From Obelidium mucronatum (taxonomy: Eukaryota > Chytridiomycota > Chytridiomycetes > Chytridiales > Chytriomycetaceae), in contig JAIVFH010000459.1 of NCBI GenBank assembly GCA_025765595.1, positions 1 to 18,994 on the forward strand: a DNA stretch of 18,994 nucleotides, in the 5' to 3' direction. Positions 16,706-18,994 of this stretch are shown here, piece by piece (position 1 is the first letter of the stretch; each line of letters opens with the position of its first letter). A program made the translations under genes and the position numbers. The notes under the pieces were generated by a model. It saw only the letters and a list, made by a program, of their open reading frames with translations, was not told the DNA's origin and did not search any database.

Positions 16706-17639
16706 GTGGACCCGACGCAGCAGCATGGGGAAAAGCTATCAAAAAGGAGGAGCAAAACTTAGAGAAGAATGAATCTTTTGGACCACTGATGCGTTTACCT
16801 AAAGGCGAGAGGGCGATTTCAGCAAAAATAATACTGGCTGAGAAACACGATGGTGGAAAGAAAGCAAGAGGGGTTATTGGTGGACACAGAATGACACACG
16901 GTATTGACTATGATGACACTTACTTGCCCGTAGTGAAACCTAGCACCGACGGCAGAAGATGAGGAAGCGGTGGAATATGAATACCTGAGCGCGGATGGTT
17001 GTTTGACGCACCCGATGCAATGGACACGCCTGGATTTAGTTTTTTCAGTATTGACGCTGGGACGGTTCCTAAGTAAACCAAATCTGAGTCATTCGAACGC
17101 AGCAATGAATGGGTTTAAGTACCTTAAGGAAACAACAGACTGGGGACTACAGTTCAAGAAATGCAAAGAACGTACCGTGTACGGATACGTTGACGCCAAA
17201 TATTTGGGAGATGTGGTAACCGGAAAGCTGTTTGTTGGTTTTGCGTTTTTGTGGGTTCGAATCTGGTGTCTTGGAAAGCATCGAAATGTAGCCACATCAA
17301 GTACCATTGCTGAGTTATACAGATTCTATATGGCGGCATTAGAAGGAAAGTGGTTAGTAGAGATCTTTCATGATATCGGGTTCATCGATAAGATGGAGTT
17401 TACCTTATATTGTGACAATAAACCATTGTTGGACATCTTGAATGGTGATAAGTATCTTGAGCGTACCAAGCACAAAGTAGTAAAGATCAAATTCATTTGC
17501 GGGTTAATCAAGGAGGGATTGTTGAAAGCTGTGAACGTGGATTCAGCTGATAACACTTGAGGCATAATGACCAAAGCGTTGGCACGTACCTTGTTTTCAA
17601 AGCACCGATGTATCAAACCAAAACCTCGGCTACTGTGAC

Positions 17640-18180
17640 TCTACCAAAATTGAAAAGAATATCATTTCCAAATCTTGTTGGTTTCTCAGATATAGCCATA
17701 TTTAAAATATTGCGTGAAAGCTTTCTGAAGAAACCACAGCTCGCTACACCTGTTTCTAACCTAAGCGTTAAAGGATTGCACAGAACCACCAAAACAAACT
17801 TCAAATGCAATGTTTCAAGAAACAGAACATCCAACACCACATGTGGTCCTACTACTGGCAGGATAGAAGGGCCACAACAAGTCCAACAAAACGGTGCATC
17901 ACGTGGCAGTTAACCTTGGACCTTGGACCTTGGCTTAGCTTGGCTGGGACCAATTGGCTTGGGTTTGCTCAGGTAGGCTGGCAGTCTGAAGCAGTTTGTT
18001 TGTTGTTTATGTGTTTTGTTTTTTGAATTTTTTCAATGCAGTTTTGTGTTTTATTCCATATTTTGGAGCATTTCCAATAGTATCCAAAACCTGAGAAAAT
18101 TTTCACTCGTTTTTGAAAAGAAAGCAGATAATTTCCTGAATTGGGTTAAATCTGAGTCTATTTATCACAATGGTTTTGTC
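17640..18180. other. Region downstream of Copia pol, no supported gene
   Basis: Expected place of a 3' LTR; none could be confirmed because no second copy is in the window. It includes three tandem ACCTTGG units (17913-17933). Confidence 0.45.
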
Positions 18181-18189
18181 AGAATTTTA

Positions 18190-18420
18190 TTTGGAAGAAA
18201 AGAAAGAAAGAATATAGAACAAGAGAACAAGAGAACCCTAAAGAGAAAGAGAAATAAAAGAGAAAAAAAAAAGAAAAGAACCAAAGCTATAATAAACAAA
18301 GAAATAGAAAGACAGAAAGAAGGATCACAGAGTAGAATAACAAGAAAGAAAATAAAATAAATAAATAAAGAAGAAGCAAGGAATGGAAACATAAAATATT
18401 TGGGAAAAATGTTATGTAGA
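18190..18420. repeat. Purine-rich low-complexity tract
   Basis: Nearly all A and G over about 200 bp (GAAAGAAAG, AACAAGAG tandem units, AAATAAAATAAATAAATAAAG). It lies 3' of the copy 2 gene, as the 9600-9800 tract does for copy 1. Confidence 0.8.
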
Positions 18421-18537
18421 AACAAAATTTAAACTTTGAAAAGGCAAAAGAAACACCACAAATTGTAGCACTGTAACACAGTAACGAAACAAAGATGAAA
18501 GGTGGAAAGTGATTTTGAGAAACTGTGTCATTGTGTC

Positions 18538-18847
18538 TTAACAGCGCTGCGCATCCTTTTGATACCTTCCAATTATGGCTGAGTAATCAATAGGCTCGTC
18601 AGGGTCCATTGAAGTCCACGAGCCAGCGGCAAACTCTGAAGTTGAGGAATGTAACTTTGATGCCCATACCCCAACCCGCTTGAGAACAGTCACTTTCTTT
18701 TGTGGTTTGAAAATTCTGCGGCTATTCGTAACCATTCCAAACTCAAAGAGAGCCCGGACATCAGGGTCCATCTCATCAAGTGTCATCCAGTCGGCAGTTG
18801 GCTGTGGCTTTTTGGTTTCTAGCATATCAGAAATCCTTGGCGAGATC
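18538..18847 (-). CDS. Unrecognised gene, copy 2 of a duplicated family (3' exon)
   Basis: The minus frame reads EISPRISDMLETKKPQPTAD and WMTLDEMDPDVRALFEFGMV, then TNSRRIFKPQKKVTVLKRVG, and ends DYSAIIGRYQKDAQRC*. The block from PxADWMTLDEMDPD to VLKR is shared with copy 1, 8.7 kb to the left on the same strand. The tail after VLKR (Ser/Thr-rich, then DPDEPIDYSAIIGRYQ) is intact here. Further upstream another minus-strand frame is open to the window edge (QPLLQLKSFRVGKQNRGKLY), which may be an earlier exon. Family unknown. Confidence 0.45.
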
Positions 18848-18994
18848 TCGCCTGTCGTGGGTCAATGCTCTTTCCAGAGAGACAATTCTTTACTGTTTCA
18901 ACTTCAACTAACTGTGAAAAAGTTTTAGCCTGATATAGCTTGCCACGATTTTGCTTACCAACTCTAAACGACTTTAGTTGCAGTAGAGGCTGTT

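Larger units (their letters stand above)
15795..17610 (+). mobile_element. Decayed Ty1/Copia pol with integrase, partial RT and RNase H
   Basis: From about 15795 the integrase reads GEKVVWVLTDKASGAKFPFP, FLRKKGISLETIIEY, HEQNATAEV, FWPDAYRIAAYT and LVVFGVKGWAKVPVEKKKG, then the GYGHDGKGYWV block and a charged linker. The RT start follows: GPDAAAWGKAIKKEEQNLEK, ARGVIGGHRMTHGIDYDDTY, LPVVKPST. Near 16950 it jumps to YEYLSADGCLTHPMQWTRLD, the RNase H connection, so the YVDD active-site part is deleted. RNase H motifs follow: VYGYVDAKYLGD, SSTIAELYRFYMAALEGKWL, FTLYCDNKPLLDIL, ERTKHKVVKI, IMTKAL. Stops occur at 15953, 16068, 16258 and 17558 and frames shift at 16148 and 16654. LTRs not identified. 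Confidence 0.88.

Noticed and set aside
16361..16762. Stand-alone 133-codon acidic protein
   Set aside because: It is the integrase-RT linker of the Copia pol; its 3' end is an artefact of the 26-bp duplication.

Overview
The window looks like nuclear DNA of an early-diverging fungus, most likely a chytrid. This is an inference from three things: spliced protein genes with very short GT-AG introns (46-77 nt), a fungal assimilatory sulfite reductase gene, and a dense load of DIRS-type, Copia-type and TIR elements. No rRNA, tRNA or CRISPR was found.

Layout. (1) 1-2229, minus strand: a damaged, left-truncated gene joining a siroheme-synthase-like N-terminus (MET8-like domain plus a SUMT-like remnant) to a sulfite reductase alpha-subunit (MET10-like) body. 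It has no start codon and an 8-bp tandem duplication breaks its frame. (2) 2249-7375: a protein kinase gene fragment (minus strand) split by a 4.69-kb DIRS-like tyrosine-recombinase retrotransposon (plus strand). That element is itself interrupted by a 1,341-bp Mutator-like TIR element with 239-bp inverted repeats and a 10-bp target duplication, so three layers are nested. (3) 7622-9504, minus: a clean seven-exon SR-protein gene (SREK1-like, 426 aa). (4) 9600-12200: simple repeats, one copy of an unrecognised duplicated gene family, a possible small ORF, and a dispersed direct repeat. (5) 12205-13159, minus: an intact two-exon DDE-transposase-like gene (298 aa) with bZIP-type sites upstream. 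(6) 14253-15177: an unrecognised plus-strand ORF with one frameshift. (7) 15795-17610: a decayed Copia pol with an internal deletion. (8) 18190-18994: a purine-rich tract and a second copy of the duplicated gene family.

The most striking window-wide signal is a set of short perfect or near-perfect tandem duplications (7, 8, 23 and 26 bp). Each is of a length that breaks the reading frame, and in each case removing one copy restores the expected frame. They lie in three unrelated genes or elements; a further 12-bp one lies in an SR-gene intron. This suggests a common tandem-duplication mutational process. The other main signal is the fused, apparently catalytically degenerate siroheme-synthase module in front of a sulfite reductase subunit.
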